Positions 44,823 through 52,920 of a DNA stretch of 64,000 nt are shown here, in pieces. Both the position numbers and the translations under genes were made by a program. Positions within the stretch are counted from its first letter, which is position 1. Every line of letters starts with the position of its first letter. Below the pieces are notes generated by a model. The model searched no databases and was not told the origin of the DNA. It saw only the letters and a list, made by a program, of their open reading frames with translations. The DNA comes from Pedobacter sandarakinus. Lineage in GTDB: Bacteria; Bacteroidota; Bacteroidia; Sphingobacteriales; Sphingobacteriaceae. The stretch covers positions 186,001 to 250,000 of the forward strand of contig NZ_JAPIVG010000002.1 in assembly GCF_026240095.1 (NCBI RefSeq), in the 5' to 3' direction.

Positions 44823-45191
44823 ATGCTAACAGAAATCACAGGATTACCTGATTATATTTTTGGGGTAAGAGCAACTGGAGAGGTTACCAGTAATGATTTG
44901 AAAGATGTGCTATTGCCTGGACTCAGCAGAACAGCGGATCGGTTTGGGGAAATCAGATATTTGCTCGTTTTGGAAACGGAAGTAAAAAATTTTACAGCTG
45001 GTGCTTGGATTCAAGATGCGAAAGCCGGTTTGAAGAACTTTACTAAGTGGAAAAAAATTGCCGTGGTAAGTCAAGAGAAAGGAGTGGAATGGTTTACAGA
45101 TGTATTTACCATTGCTACACCGGGGCAGTCGAAAGGATTTAAGCCAGAAGAATTAGAGCAGGCCAAAGCTTGGTTGGCAGCTGAAGATTAA
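44823..45191 (+). CDS. SpoIIAA-like (STAS-fold) protein
   Basis: Small soluble protein of 122 residues of the SpoIIAA-like (PF11964) group. Seen: the opening LPDYIFGVRATGEVTSNDL, LLVLETEVKNFTAGAWIQDAK compressed as LLVLETEVKNF, and WKKIAVVSQEKGVEWFTD, then FKPEELEQAKAWLA. No phosphorylatable Ser of anti-sigma antagonists was identified. Such proteins occur in stress and membrane contexts in Bacteroidota; function is not known. The 50-residue gene follows after 17 bases and the MscS gene after that, all on the same strand. Confidence 0.8.
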   Translation: MLTEITGLPDYIFGVRATGEVTSNDLKDVLLPGLSRTADRFGEIRYLLVLETEVKNFTAGAWIQDAKAGLKNFTKWKKIAVVSQEKGVEWFTDVFTIATPGQSKGFKPEELEQAKAWLAAED

Positions 45192-45208
45192 CCTTAAAAC
45201 AAGAACCT

Positions 45209-45361
45209 ATGAAAAATTCTAAAACAACGGAAGAGCAGAACAAGGCTACGGCACTGCCAAAAGAGAAAGCCAAAGGCGCTGCAGAAAGTACAACATCTGC
45301 GAAAGACGCAAAAAAGGTCAACGTAGAAAAAAAACAACCATCAAAAAAAGAGCAACCTTAA
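45209..45361 (+). CDS. Small lysine-rich, disordered protein (50 residues)
   Basis: Not recognised. ATG frame with about 50 residues, beginning MKNSKTTEEQNKATALPKEK and ending KKQPSKKEQP. It is highly charged (many Lys and Glu), with Ala/Ser/Thr-rich stretches and no hydrophobic core, so likely disordered and basic. It sits 17 bases after the SpoIIAA-like gene and 5 bases before the MscS gene, spacing that supports a real operon gene. Such sequences can be nucleic-acid binding or desiccation-type proteins, but this is speculation. Confidence 0.55.
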   Translation: MKNSKTTEEQNKATALPKEKAKGAAESTTSAKDAKKVNVEKKQPSKKEQP

Positions 45362-45366
45362 TATTA

Positions 45367-46176
45367 ATGAATCTCAATACGTTTAGTGTTAGTAAGATTT
45401 ACGATCGAGCATATGAATGGATTATACTTAAGGGTCCATCTATAATAGCTGGTATTTTCGTTTTAATTATAGGCTTTTGGTTTATCGGCGTCTTAAGTAA
45501 ATGGATGAAAGCAAGTATGGAGAGGCGGGCAGTTAATCCATCTTTATCTCCCTTTCTGTCTAGCTTGGTAGTAATCGTTTTACGTGTGCTGTTAATATTA
45601 ACCGTAATGCAAATTATCGGCCTTCAGCTTACTTTTCTAACTGTGCTGGTAGGTGGGATTGGTGTTGCTGCCGGATTAGCGCTTTCTGGTACCCTACAGA
45701 ATTTTGCAAGCGGCGTACTCATTCTGCTGCTAAAACCATTTGCGGTGGGAGATAATATTATTGCACAGGGGCAGGAAGGCACGGTTACCTCCATCCAAAT
45801 ATTCTATACACTGGTAAAGACTTTTGATAACCGAACAGTAGTTATTCCAAATAGTAAACTTTCTAATGAGGTTATTATAAACATCAGTAGGGAAGGAAGT
45901 AGGCGACTGGATATTGAATTGAAATTTAACTATGGAGTAGAATATCGGTTAGTAGAGTCGGTTTTCAATAAAACAGTAGATGAGTTTAAAGACTGCCTAA
46001 AATTGCCGCAACGTAGAATAGGTGTATCGGTTCTAGAAGAGAGTGGCTATAAAGTTGCCATGAATATTTGGTTGAAAGCCCATGGTTTTACAGATAGTAA
46101 GCTTTCATTTCAACAGCTCTTAATGCGCAACCTTAAAACAGGAGGTATAAAGCTTCCAGGAATGCCAGAACAGTAA
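45367..46176 (+). CDS. Small-conductance mechanosensitive channel (MscS family)
   Basis: Opens under membrane tension to release ions and solutes during osmotic downshock. Seen: three N-terminal membrane helices (to about residue 130), the pore-lining TM3 with GGIGVAAGLALSGTLQNF (Gly/Ala packing pattern), then the beta domain LKPFAVGDNIIAQGQEGTV and VVIPNSKLSNEVIIN and an alpha/beta C-terminal domain. At 269 residues it matches E. coli MscS. Preceded by the SpoIIAA-like and lysine-rich genes; its stop is 2 bases from the end of a minus-strand response regulator. Confidence 0.92.
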   Translation: MNLNTFSVSKIYDRAYEWIILKGPSIIAGIFVLIIGFWFIGVLSKWMKASMERRAVNPSLSPFLSSLVVIVLRVLLILTVMQIIGLQLTFLTVLVGGIGVAAGLALSGTLQNFASGVLILLLKPFAVGDNIIAQGQEGTVTSIQIFYTLVKTFDNRTVVIPNSKLSNEVIINISREGSRRLDIELKFNYGVEYRLVESVFNKTVDEFKDCLKLPQRRIGVSVLEESGYKVAMNIWLKAHGFTDSKLSFQQLLMRNLKTGGIKLPGMPEQ

Positions 46177-46178
46177 TT

Positions 46179-46547
46179 TTAAGACTTTAAGAGTGCATAA
46201 ATTTTGTCCATCAGTTCATCTATGTTGAATGGTTTCGACATAAAATCATCTGCATATACCTCATCAAGTGAATAATTTCCCGAATTATATCGGGCAGAAA
46301 TCATTAATACGGGTATATGTTTAGTAGCTGCTGATTCTTTGATTTCCTTGAGCAACAACCTGCCATCGATATCTGGGAGCATGATGTCCATGATAATGAC
46401 ATCCGGAGTAAATTGTTTTACATGGTTAAAAAAATTGATACCATTATTTAAGCCTGATACATGAAAAGCTTCGCTTTCTAATATCAGGGTAATCACATCC
46501 AGTATTGCATGGTTATCTTCAATAACCAGTATGTTTTTTTTTGCCAA
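46179..46547 (-). CDS. Single-domain response regulator
   Basis: CheY-like receiver of 122 residues without an output domain. Seen: acidic pair in VIEDNHA, phospho-acceptor Asp54 in IIMDIMLPDIDG, Ser in ISARYNSG and Lys in SKPFNIDELM. It starts 137 bases from the divergently transcribed bacteriophytochrome and may belong to the same signalling system, but its partner kinase is not proven. The stop abuts the MscS stop (2 bases). Confidence 0.9.
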   Translation of the reverse strand: MAKKNILVIEDNHAILDVITLILESEAFHVSGLNNGINFFNHVKQFTPDVIIMDIMLPDIDGRLLLKEIKESAATKHIPVLMISARYNSGNYSLDEVYADDFMSKPFNIDELMDKIYALLKS

Positions 46548-46662
46548 GAGGGAGATAGGGGTGTTTAATATTTAGGCAAAGATAAATAAAAAAAAATCTC
46601 AACAATAAAATTAATTACTTTGACAAAAATGGGGCTAATATTTGCTTAGTGAATTGTTGCCA

Positions 46663-46670
46663 TACTTTTG
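46663..46670 (+). promoter_or_regulatory. Candidate promoter of the bacteriophytochrome gene
   Basis: TACTTTTG matches TAnnTTTG, 15 bases before ATG 46685, with TTG at 46654-46656 just upstream. The leader is short (8-10 nt). The open frame from 46649 covers this element, which argues against that earlier start. Confidence 0.55.
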
Positions 46671-46684
46671 TAATTTTGAAAAAC

Positions 46685-48898
46685 ATGAACCAATTCACCG
46701 TAGACTTAACCAATTGCGATAAAGAGCCGATCCATATTCCTGGAAAAGTACAGTCTCATGGTTTTCTAATAGCTGTCGATCAAGCTTCCTTAACTATTAA
46801 TTATATTAGTGAAAACGTTTCAGGATTTATAAACCAGCTCCCAACAAAGATCTTGGGTCAGCATTTAGAGGTTATCAACCAATTCCTGACTCAACAAGAA
46901 CCTAAATTTAACTTAGTAGACCTTTTAAATCTAGGCATCATCAGAAAAAGTTTTGATGCCATTAGCCCCCATCCCGTAGAGATCAACGGAAATCCATATT
47001 ATGTGATCATTTCGTCTAGTGTAAATCACTGGCTAATTGAATTTGAGCCGGTTACCCTACAGTATGATATACAAAGCTTAATTGGCCGTTCTGCATCTTT
47101 GATTCTACAGGGAAAAAATGTTACGACCGTTTTAAATGGAGCAGCACAAGAAGTTAAAAAGTTAATCGATTATGATCGGGTAATGATTTACAAATTTTTG
47201 GATGACGGACATGGAGAAGTAGTCGCGGAACAAAAAAATGATGATTTGGAGGCGTTCTTTGGTTTACATTATCCTGCTTCTGATATTCCTAAACAAGCGA
47301 GGGAACTGTATAAACTTAATATTACACGTTTAATTGCAGATGTAAATCAGGCAGATGCGCCAATATTAACTTATAACGAAGATCAGCCACTTGACCTTAC
47401 TAACGCATCACTGCGAGCGGTGTCGCCTATCCATATTCAATATTTGAAAAATATGGGCGTTTATTCTAGCTTCAGTATTTCTTTACTTTCGCATGGAGAG
47501 TTATGGGGTCTGATTGCCTGCCATAATTATAGTCCAAAGTTTATTGATTATAAGGCTAGAGAAGGTGCCAAGCTTATGGGACAGATTCTATCTTCAGCAT
47601 TAGAATATAAACAAGATGTAGAAGATGCAGAAGTTATTGAAAAATTCAGAGACACTGCAAGCGTGTTGTCGGAACATTTAAGCCGCGATAAATACCTTAT
47701 AGACGCAATTACAAAACACAATATCAACATTTTAGACGTTACGCACGGAAGTGGTGCGGCTATAGTTTTTGAGAATAAGTTAAGTACAATAGGAGCTGTT
47801 CCTTCAGATGAAGAAATTTTATCATTGATTAATTGGTTGAAAGATAACAGCGACGAAACCATTTACCATACAAATCGCCTGGCAGAAATTTATTCGCCAG
47901 CAAAAAAATACAAAGAAATTGCGGCCGGAATTTTAGCTTGTACGCTAAGCCGTGAACTTGGCGAAATGATTATCTGGTTCAAACCAGAAATAATTACAAC
48001 TGTAAATTGGGCTGGTAATCCTGAAAAGACGGCGACATTATCCGACAACGGATTAATGAGTTTATCACCTCGAAAATCTTTCGAAACATGGTCGCAAGTG
48101 GTGAAGAATACATCAGAAAGGTGGTTGCCTGAAGAAGTATCATCTGTGTTAAGGATTAGAGAAATAATCGTTACGGACGTCAATAAAAAGGCCAACCAAA
48201 TTAGGTTACTTAATGAGAAACTGCAGGCAGCTTACGACGAATTGGATACCTTCAGTTACACCATTTCACATGACCTCCGAACTCCACTAACTTCGATAAA
48301 GACCTATGCCGAGTTAATGCTAAAGAATAAAAGTCTTGATGATAATGCTCGGAAAATGCTTGGCCGGATATTGACCGGATCAGAGAAAATGAATTTCCTT
48401 ATTAAAGAGATTTTAAATCTCGCAAGAGTAGGTAGGTATGAGATTAATTCTGAGACCATAAACATGGGTGATTTAATTAATGAAATCAAGACCGATGTGT
48501 GGACGGCTTTTAAAGCAGACAAGGTAGAGCTGATTTTAGGGCATTTGCCAGATGTGCAAGGCGATAGAACTTTAATTACGCAAGTGTTTACAAATTTAAT
48601 TAGTAATGCCGTTAAGTATAGCCTGATGGTTGAAACACCTCGGATTGAGGTTGCTGGATTTACCGATGGAGCCGAAATTATTTATAGTATTAGAGATAAT
48701 GGTATAGGAATTGATAATCGATATTACGACAGGGTTTTTGAACTATTTAAGCGCATGGACAATGTTAAAGAAATTGAAGGAACAGGGGTTGGGTTAGCTA
48801 TTGTAAAGCGTGTAATGGAACGACACCAGGGTAGAGTTTGGTTCGAAAGTAAATTGAACCATGGATCTACATTTTATGTAGCTTTTAAGAATAAATAA
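46685..48898 (+). CDS. bphP: Bacteriophytochrome sensor histidine kinase
   Basis: Red/far-red light photoreceptor using a biliverdin chromophore. Seen, from ATG 46685: PAS domain with the chromophore-binding Cys11 in TNCDKEPIHIPGKVQSHG; GAF domain (about 135-310) with PASDIP (Asp200), SPIHIQYLKNMG (His250) and LIACH (His280); PHY domain (about 320-500) with the tongue motif PRKSF (462-466); HisKA with His529 in YTISHDLRTPLTS; and HATPase with NLISNAVKY, DNGIGID and GTGVGLAIVK. It lacks an output domain besides the kinase. Two bases before the response regulator gene. All chromophore and kinase residues checked are present, so it should be functional. Confidence 0.95.
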   Translation: MNQFTVDLTNCDKEPIHIPGKVQSHGFLIAVDQASLTINYISENVSGFINQLPTKILGQHLEVINQFLTQQEPKFNLVDLLNLGIIRKSFDAISPHPVEINGNPYYVIISSSVNHWLIEFEPVTLQYDIQSLIGRSASLILQGKNVTTVLNGAAQEVKKLIDYDRVMIYKFLDDGHGEVVAEQKNDDLEAFFGLHYPASDIPKQARELYKLNITRLIADVNQADAPILTYNEDQPLDLTNASLRAVSPIHIQYLKNMGVYSSFSISLLSHGELWGLIACHNYSPKFIDYKAREGAKLMGQILSSALEYKQDVEDAEVIEKFRDTASVLSEHLSRDKYLIDAITKHNINILDVTHGSGAAIVFENKLSTIGAVPSDEEILSLINWLKDNSDETIYHTNRLAEIYSPAKKYKEIAAGILACTLSRELGEMIIWFKPEIITTVNWAGNPEKTATLSDNGLMSLSPRKSFETWSQVVKNTSERWLPEEVSSVLRIREIIVTDVNKKANQIRLLNEKLQAAYDELDTFSYTISHDLRTPLTSIKTYAELMLKNKSLDDNARKMLGRILTGSEKMNFLIKEILNLARVGRYEINSETINMGDLINEIKTDVWTAFKADKVELILGHLPDVQGDRTLITQVFTNLISNAVKYSLMVETPRIEVAGFTDGAEIIYSIRDNGIGIDNRYYDRVFELFKRMDNVKEIEGTGVGLAIVKRVMERHQGRVWFESKLNHGSTFYVAFKNK

Positions 48899-48899
48899 C

Positions 48900-49319
48900 A
48901 TGAATACGCCAGACATATTTTACGTGGAGGATGACATCGACTATGCATTTTTTATGCAAAGCGCTGTTCAAGAAGTTAAGGATACACTAAATTTAGCTAT
49001 TGTTGAGGATGGAAAAGAAGCCCTTTCCAAACTTCAAAGCTTCGTTGATACGAAAACTAAACCAAAATTAATTTTGCTCGACCTGAACTTACCCGGTCTT
49101 TCGGGTTTAGATTTGCTTAAATGTATTAAGGAGATTCCTTACTTAAAATCTATTCCGGTTATCTTATTTTCAACGTCTGATAATCCTGATGATATAAAAG
49201 CCAGTGTAGAATTCGGTGCCAATGCTTACTTAACCAAGCCAGATGGCTATGATAACTTGGTAAGCTGCCTTCATTCTGTACACGACTTTTGGTTTAACCA
49301 GTACCTCAGGGTTAATTAG
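48900..49319 (+). CDS. Rcp-type response regulator, partner of the phytochrome
   Basis: Single-domain receiver of 139 residues, one base after the phytochrome stop, so the two are co-translated. Seen: acidic residues in FYVEDDID, phospho-acceptor Asp61 in LILLDLNLPGLSG, FSTSDNPDD and Lys in YLTKPDGYDN. The sequence resembles Rcp1-type regulators (SGLDLLKCIKEI) paired with phytochromes in cyanobacteria and others. No output domain, so the signal must pass to another protein, possibly by phosphorelay. Confidence 0.92.
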   Translation: MNTPDIFYVEDDIDYAFFMQSAVQEVKDTLNLAIVEDGKEALSKLQSFVDTKTKPKLILLDLNLPGLSGLDLLKCIKEIPYLKSIPVILFSTSDNPDDIKASVEFGANAYLTKPDGYDNLVSCLHSVHDFWFNQYLRVN

Positions 49320-49343
49320 AAGTTACATATCCATAGTTTTATA

Positions 49344-49374
49344 GATTCGGTAATTAGCCGAATCTTTTGTTTTT
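49344..49374 (+). terminator. Possible terminator between response regulator and heme oxygenase
   Basis: GATTCGG and CCGAATC form a 7-bp stem with a 7-base loop followed by TTTTGTTTTT, 24 bases after the response regulator stop and about 20 bases before the heme oxygenase ATG. It may attenuate rather than fully stop transcription, since no separate promoter is visible. Confidence 0.65.
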
Positions 49375-49394
49375 AAAACCATTTTAGATTTTTT

Positions 49395-50000
49395 ATGATT
49401 GCCAATATCTTAAGGGCTGAAACAGCAGAAAAGCACAAGGCCTTAGAGCAACTTATGTTTGTAGATAAAATTATGAACAAATCCCTCACGAGGGAAGAAT
49501 TCAAAAAATTAATTACCATTAACTACATCATCCACCAGAGATTAGAAAATGAATTGGCCAATAAGTTGGATGTTAGTCTTGCCGAAGAGATCGATATGGC
49601 TTCACGCCTGAAGTTAGGTGCTTTAGAACAGGATTTAGATTATTGGGGCATAGATACGCTTACATTGCCAGAACTTAATTTTGAGTTATATATTCCAGCT
49701 AGAAACAACGCCGAAGTGTTGGGAGCTTTATATGTTTTGGAAGGCGCTACCTTAGGTGGAAATGTGATAAAAAAGCAATTGCTTGATAATGAGAATTTTA
49801 GTGATGTTGAAGGTGGATTAAATTACTATGGGGTATATGGTGGGGAACTGGGTATGAAATGGAAAAAGTTTGTAGATGTACTTAATAGTAGGGTAAGTGA
49901 GGATGATTACCAACGTTGTGTAGATAGTGCTAACAACACGTTTGATAATCTGATTAATCTGTCTAGACAGTTCAGTCAATCAAACAAATCAACATCCTAA
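49395..50000 (+). CDS. Heme oxygenase (biliverdin-forming)
   Basis: Cleaves heme to biliverdin, CO and iron; biliverdin is the phytochrome chromophore. Seen: all-helical heme-oxygenase-like protein of 201 residues with the proximal ligand His14 in AEKHKALEQL and the distal Gly-rich segment LYVLEGATLGGNVI. It follows the phytochrome and response regulator genes, which is the classical bphO location; I leave the gene symbol blank because the bacterial naming varies. The 75-base gap includes a hairpin, so expression may be partly independent. It might also serve iron acquisition from heme. Confidence 0.9.
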   Translation: MIANILRAETAEKHKALEQLMFVDKIMNKSLTREEFKKLITINYIIHQRLENELANKLDVSLAEEIDMASRLKLGALEQDLDYWGIDTLTLPELNFELYIPARNNAEVLGALYVLEGATLGGNVIKKQLLDNENFSDVEGGLNYYGVYGGELGMKWKKFVDVLNSRVSEDDYQRCVDSANNTFDNLINLSRQFSQSNKSTS

Positions 50001-50113
50001 TTTGCAAAAAAATAGTTCTATTATATCGCTAGGGCATTTTTTTTATTGTGTAAATGTGCAAAACTTATTTTAAATTAAAATTTGCTTTCTGTTGTTAATT
50101 CAAGGTAAATATG

Positions 50114-50121
50114 TATAATTG
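50114..50121 (+). promoter_or_regulatory. Possible promoter of the Hc1-like gene
   Basis: TATAATTG differs from TAnnTTTG at one position. A TTG about 19 bases upstream (50093-50095) could be the -33 element. The ATG is 42 bases downstream. Confidence 0.35.
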
Positions 50122-50162
50122 AAAAAAATAAATTCTTTAAACCTTAAAAACATCAATTAGCG

Positions 50163-50342
50163 ATGGAAAAATTCTCAAAAGTTAAAGCTGCTGTTGCTGC
50201 AATTGAAGCAGATGTAGAAAAATTTTATAATGCTGGCAATGCAGCTGCTGGTACTCGTGTGCGTAAAGCAATGCAAGATCTTAAAGTTTTAGCACAAGAA
50301 ATCCGTGCAGAAGTAACTGAAAAGAAAAACTCTGAAAAATAA
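50163..50342 (+). CDS. Histone H1-like protein (Hc1 type), 59 residues
   Basis: Short DNA-binding-type protein. Seen: MEKFSKVKAAVAAIEADVEK, then FYNAGNAAAGTRVRKAMQDL and KVLAQEIRAEVTEKKNSEK. The residues FxxxGNxAAGTRxRKxxxxLK match Bacteroidota proteins of the Hc1 (PF07432) group from memory. A two-helix structure with Lys and Arg is likely, probably associating with the nucleoid. Followed by a perfect GC-rich terminator. Such genes are usually strongly expressed. It was too short for standard gene calls. Confidence 0.8.
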   Translation: MEKFSKVKAAVAAIEADVEKFYNAGNAAAGTRVRKAMQDLKVLAQEIRAEVTEKKNSEK

Positions 50343-50361
50343 TATTTCATGAGTATGAAAC

Positions 50362-50391
50362 AAAAAGGCCCCGAAATTTCGGGGCCTTTTT
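50362..50391 (+). terminator. Terminator of the Hc1-like gene
   Basis: AAAAAGGCCCCGAAA and TTTCGGGGCCTTTTT are a perfect 15-base inverted repeat (GAAATTTC apex), 20 bases after the stop. It is AT-flanked on both sides. Confidence 0.92.
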
Positions 50392-50567
50392 GCTACCATA
50401 AATTTTTTCAATACCATTTTTTCGGAAACAAAATTAACCTAAGTTTTTCGACTCATGTCACATTAACCAAAATATTTCGGAAATCAGTGTCATCTTGCTT
50501 TTGCTTGACTAAACTTTAAGAATCTATATTGAATTATTTTATATTTTAGCTGCTTAACATATATAAA

Positions 50568-51656
50568 ATGATATTATTGGTCGTTCTATTTTTTCTAATC
50601 ATTGCAGGTGTAGTCATCCTAAATTTACCAGTTTTTGGCCGTTTGCCAGATGGTGCAAGAGCTGCCAGAATTCATCAGCTTCCAAATTATAGGGGCAGAG
50701 CTCTTGAAAACTTATCTCCAACACCAATGCAACCAGAAGGTGTAGGTTACTTGACAATTTTGAAAGAATTTTTCTTTGGAGATCATCCTAATAAGATGCC
50801 AGCTAGCGCTTTAGAATTTTTAACGCCGGATTTAACCTCGATTCCGGCAGAAAACTTGCCAGAAATTATCTGGTTTGGACACTCTTCCTATCTTGTCAAA
50901 ATTAACGGACTGCGGATTTTGGTTGATCCTATTTTCAGTAAGGCTGCATCCCCATTCTCGTTTATTGGAAGCAAAGCGTTTCCTGGCACCGAATTGGTAA
51001 AATCAACGCATTTCAAAGATATAGATGTATTGTTGATTACTCACGACCATTATGATCATCTCGATTATGAAAGTGTTGTAACAATTGCACCGCAAGCTAA
51101 AAAGATTATCACGTCTGTAGGAGTAGGTTCGCATTTAGAACGTTGGGGAATTAACCCTAATCAAATCATAGAATTATGCTGGCATGAAAGTATAAATGTG
51201 TTTAATAAACTTACGTTTACAGCCGTCCCGGCCAGACATTTTACTGGTCGAAAGTTTAAACGTAATCAAACGTTATGGTCGGCTTTTGTACTTAAATCAG
51301 ACCAGCACCAGCTGTTTCTAGGCGGGGATTCTGGCTATGATTCGCATTTTAGAGAAATTGGCAAAACCTACGGCCCGTTTGATTTGGCTGTTTTAGAATG
51401 CGGTCAATATAATGCTTACTGGCCTTACATTCATATGTTTCCCACCGAGGTTGTTAAGGCTGCAATTGATCTACAAGCAAAAGCATTACTGCCTGTGCAT
51501 TGGGGAAAGTTTAGCCTGGCCATGCATCCCTGGAACGAACCTATCTCAGAAGTAACTGCGGCGGCTCAAGAAAAAGGTATGCCCATTGTTACGCCAAGAT
51601 TAGGCGAGAGCGTGATATTGGGAAAATATATGCCAACGTTCAAATGGTGGCAATAA
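50568..51656 (+). CDS. MBL-fold hydrolase, UlaG/NAPE-PLD-like
   Basis: Membrane-associated metallo-hydrolase of 362 residues. Seen: an N-terminal membrane helix (residues 1-22, LLVVLFFLIIAGVVILNLP), zinc motif in LLITHDHYDHLDY, His in PARHFTGR, Asp in FLGGDSGYDSHF and the last His in LPVHWGKFSL. The FGHSSYLVKINGLRILVDP block is typical of UlaG-like and N-acylphosphatidylethanolamine phospholipase D-like enzymes. It may act on phospholipids, but the substrate is not proven. Monocistronic; 158 bases of clean spacing upstream, no clear promoter element. Confidence 0.88.
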   Translation: MILLVVLFFLIIAGVVILNLPVFGRLPDGARAARIHQLPNYRGRALENLSPTPMQPEGVGYLTILKEFFFGDHPNKMPASALEFLTPDLTSIPAENLPEIIWFGHSSYLVKINGLRILVDPIFSKAASPFSFIGSKAFPGTELVKSTHFKDIDVLLITHDHYDHLDYESVVTIAPQAKKIITSVGVGSHLERWGINPNQIIELCWHESINVFNKLTFTAVPARHFTGRKFKRNQTLWSAFVLKSDQHQLFLGGDSGYDSHFREIGKTYGPFDLAVLECGQYNAYWPYIHMFPTEVVKAAIDLQAKALLPVHWGKFSLAMHPWNEPISEVTAAAQEKGMPIVTPRLGESVILGKYMPTFKWWQ

Positions 51657-51704
51657 CCTTAAACAATACTGCGATGTGGGTGTTTTAATCTAAATTAAAA
51701 TAAG

Positions 51705-52067
51705 ATGAAAACAGACCTTGTAGAAATTTTTCAGACCATAAGAGCAAGCGTACAGCCTTTTGCAACCAGAGGGTATACAGTTCACGAAAATTCTGAAACA
51801 GGATATGACTTGTACAGTGAGAAAAATACTCAGACAGCCGATAGGAAAGTTACTGAGCGTTTTTTTGTAGGAATTTATATAAATGGCAATGAGGTAGAGG
51901 TAAAGTTAAACACGGAGGATTTTAGTCCATCGAGCGATAATTTGGTTAATTTTGAAATGGATAAAGATGGATTCAAGATCAATAAACTAGATGATGAACA
52001 ACTTCGCGAGATACATACTTTTATCGAAATAATTCACGCCAATTTTAAAGAAAAGCAGTGGATTTAA
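51705..52067 (+). CDS. Hypothetical protein (120 residues)
   Basis: Not recognised. Soluble acidic protein with no signal peptide, FATRGYTVHENSETGYDLYS near the start, a beta-strand-rich middle (RKVTERFFVGIYINGNEVEV) and a helical C-terminus (LREIHTFIEIIHANFKEK). The composition suggests a compact alpha/beta fold of the SRPBCC or nuclear-transport-like size class, but I see no motif to say so. Starts 48 bases after the MBL-fold gene and ends 52 bases before the Hef-like gene. Confidence 0.6.
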   Translation: MKTDLVEIFQTIRASVQPFATRGYTVHENSETGYDLYSEKNTQTADRKVTERFFVGIYINGNEVEVKLNTEDFSPSSDNLVNFEMDKDGFKINKLDDEQLREIHTFIEIIHANFKEKQWI

Positions 52068-52119
52068 GCTCCAGAAGACTAAATTTGACCCTGCATCATT
52101 GCAGATAATTTAGTACGCT

Positions 52120-52920
52120 TTGGAACACTCAGGTTTATTAAACGAGAATTATAATTGGCATTTAAGTTTGAGTGAGCATATTAGCGCACTCAGACTTAAG
52201 TGTCTTTTATGTTTAGACGGGGATTTCTCTCTATTGAAAATTACTGATCATCCCGTATGGATAAATTTAGTTTCAATTGGGTCTGCACATACACCAATGG
52301 AGATGATTTCGTTTCAAGAGTATTACGCGATCAAAGGAATCCAAATTTGCCACCTTTGGGAAGATGTATGGCTCACAAAGCCAAATCAAGTTCTTGCCAG
52401 GATTACATCACTTACGGGTTTGAATAAGCGTATTCATGGTAGACAAACAATTGTTAGGAAAATAGATAAAAAACAAGCTAGCGATTTCTTAAATGTACAC
52501 CATTTACAGGGTGCCGTAAATAGTCGTTATAAATTAGGGCTTTACTTTAAAGATGAATTAGTGGCAGTTGCGACTTTTGCTTCTCTTCGAAATATGAACT
52601 ATAGTGAGAAATTTAGATCGTCAGAACTGATCCGGTTTGCGGTTAAATCAAATTACTCTGTTAATGGGGGTTTGAGTAAACTAATCGCCTTTTTTGTTGA
52701 CCTTACCAAGCCAGATGACTTAATGACTTATGCTGATAGAGACTGGTCTGCTGGAGCCGCTTATTTTGGTTTAGGTTTTGAACTCACAGATATTCTACCC
52801 CCGCAAAGGTTTACAATAGATGCTGATTTACATCGGAGTCGACTAATTGATAGTTTAAATGTAACTTCAGTATCTAACACTGGCAGTTTAAAATTTATTT
52901 TAAGGTTAACGGATGTCTAA
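52120..52920 (+). CDS. Phage-type Hef-like protein lacking a nuclease motif, overlapping miaA
   Basis: Not a characterised bacterial family. A 266-residue protein whose C-terminal two-thirds resembles the GNAT-like tail of phage homing-endonuclease (Hef-like) proteins: ICHLWEDVWLTKP, FLNVHHLQGAVNSRYKLGLY, VAVATFASLR, ELIRFAVKSN, VNGGLSKLIAFF and MTYADRDWSAGAAYFGLGFEL. The VSR-like EYNG nuclease residues of the N-terminal part are not seen, so nuclease activity is probably lost. No ATG is available at the front; TTG 52120 is the likely start, and it could be longer. The stop overlaps the miaA start by 8 bases. Function is unknown. Confidence 0.6.
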   Translation: MEHSGLLNENYNWHLSLSEHISALRLKCLLCLDGDFSLLKITDHPVWINLVSIGSAHTPMEMISFQEYYAIKGIQICHLWEDVWLTKPNQVLARITSLTGLNKRIHGRQTIVRKIDKKQASDFLNVHHLQGAVNSRYKLGLYFKDELVAVATFASLRNMNYSEKFRSSELIRFAVKSNYSVNGGLSKLIAFFVDLTKPDDLMTYADRDWSAGAAYFGLGFELTDILPPQRFTIDADLHRSRLIDSLNVTSVSNTGSLKFILRLTDV

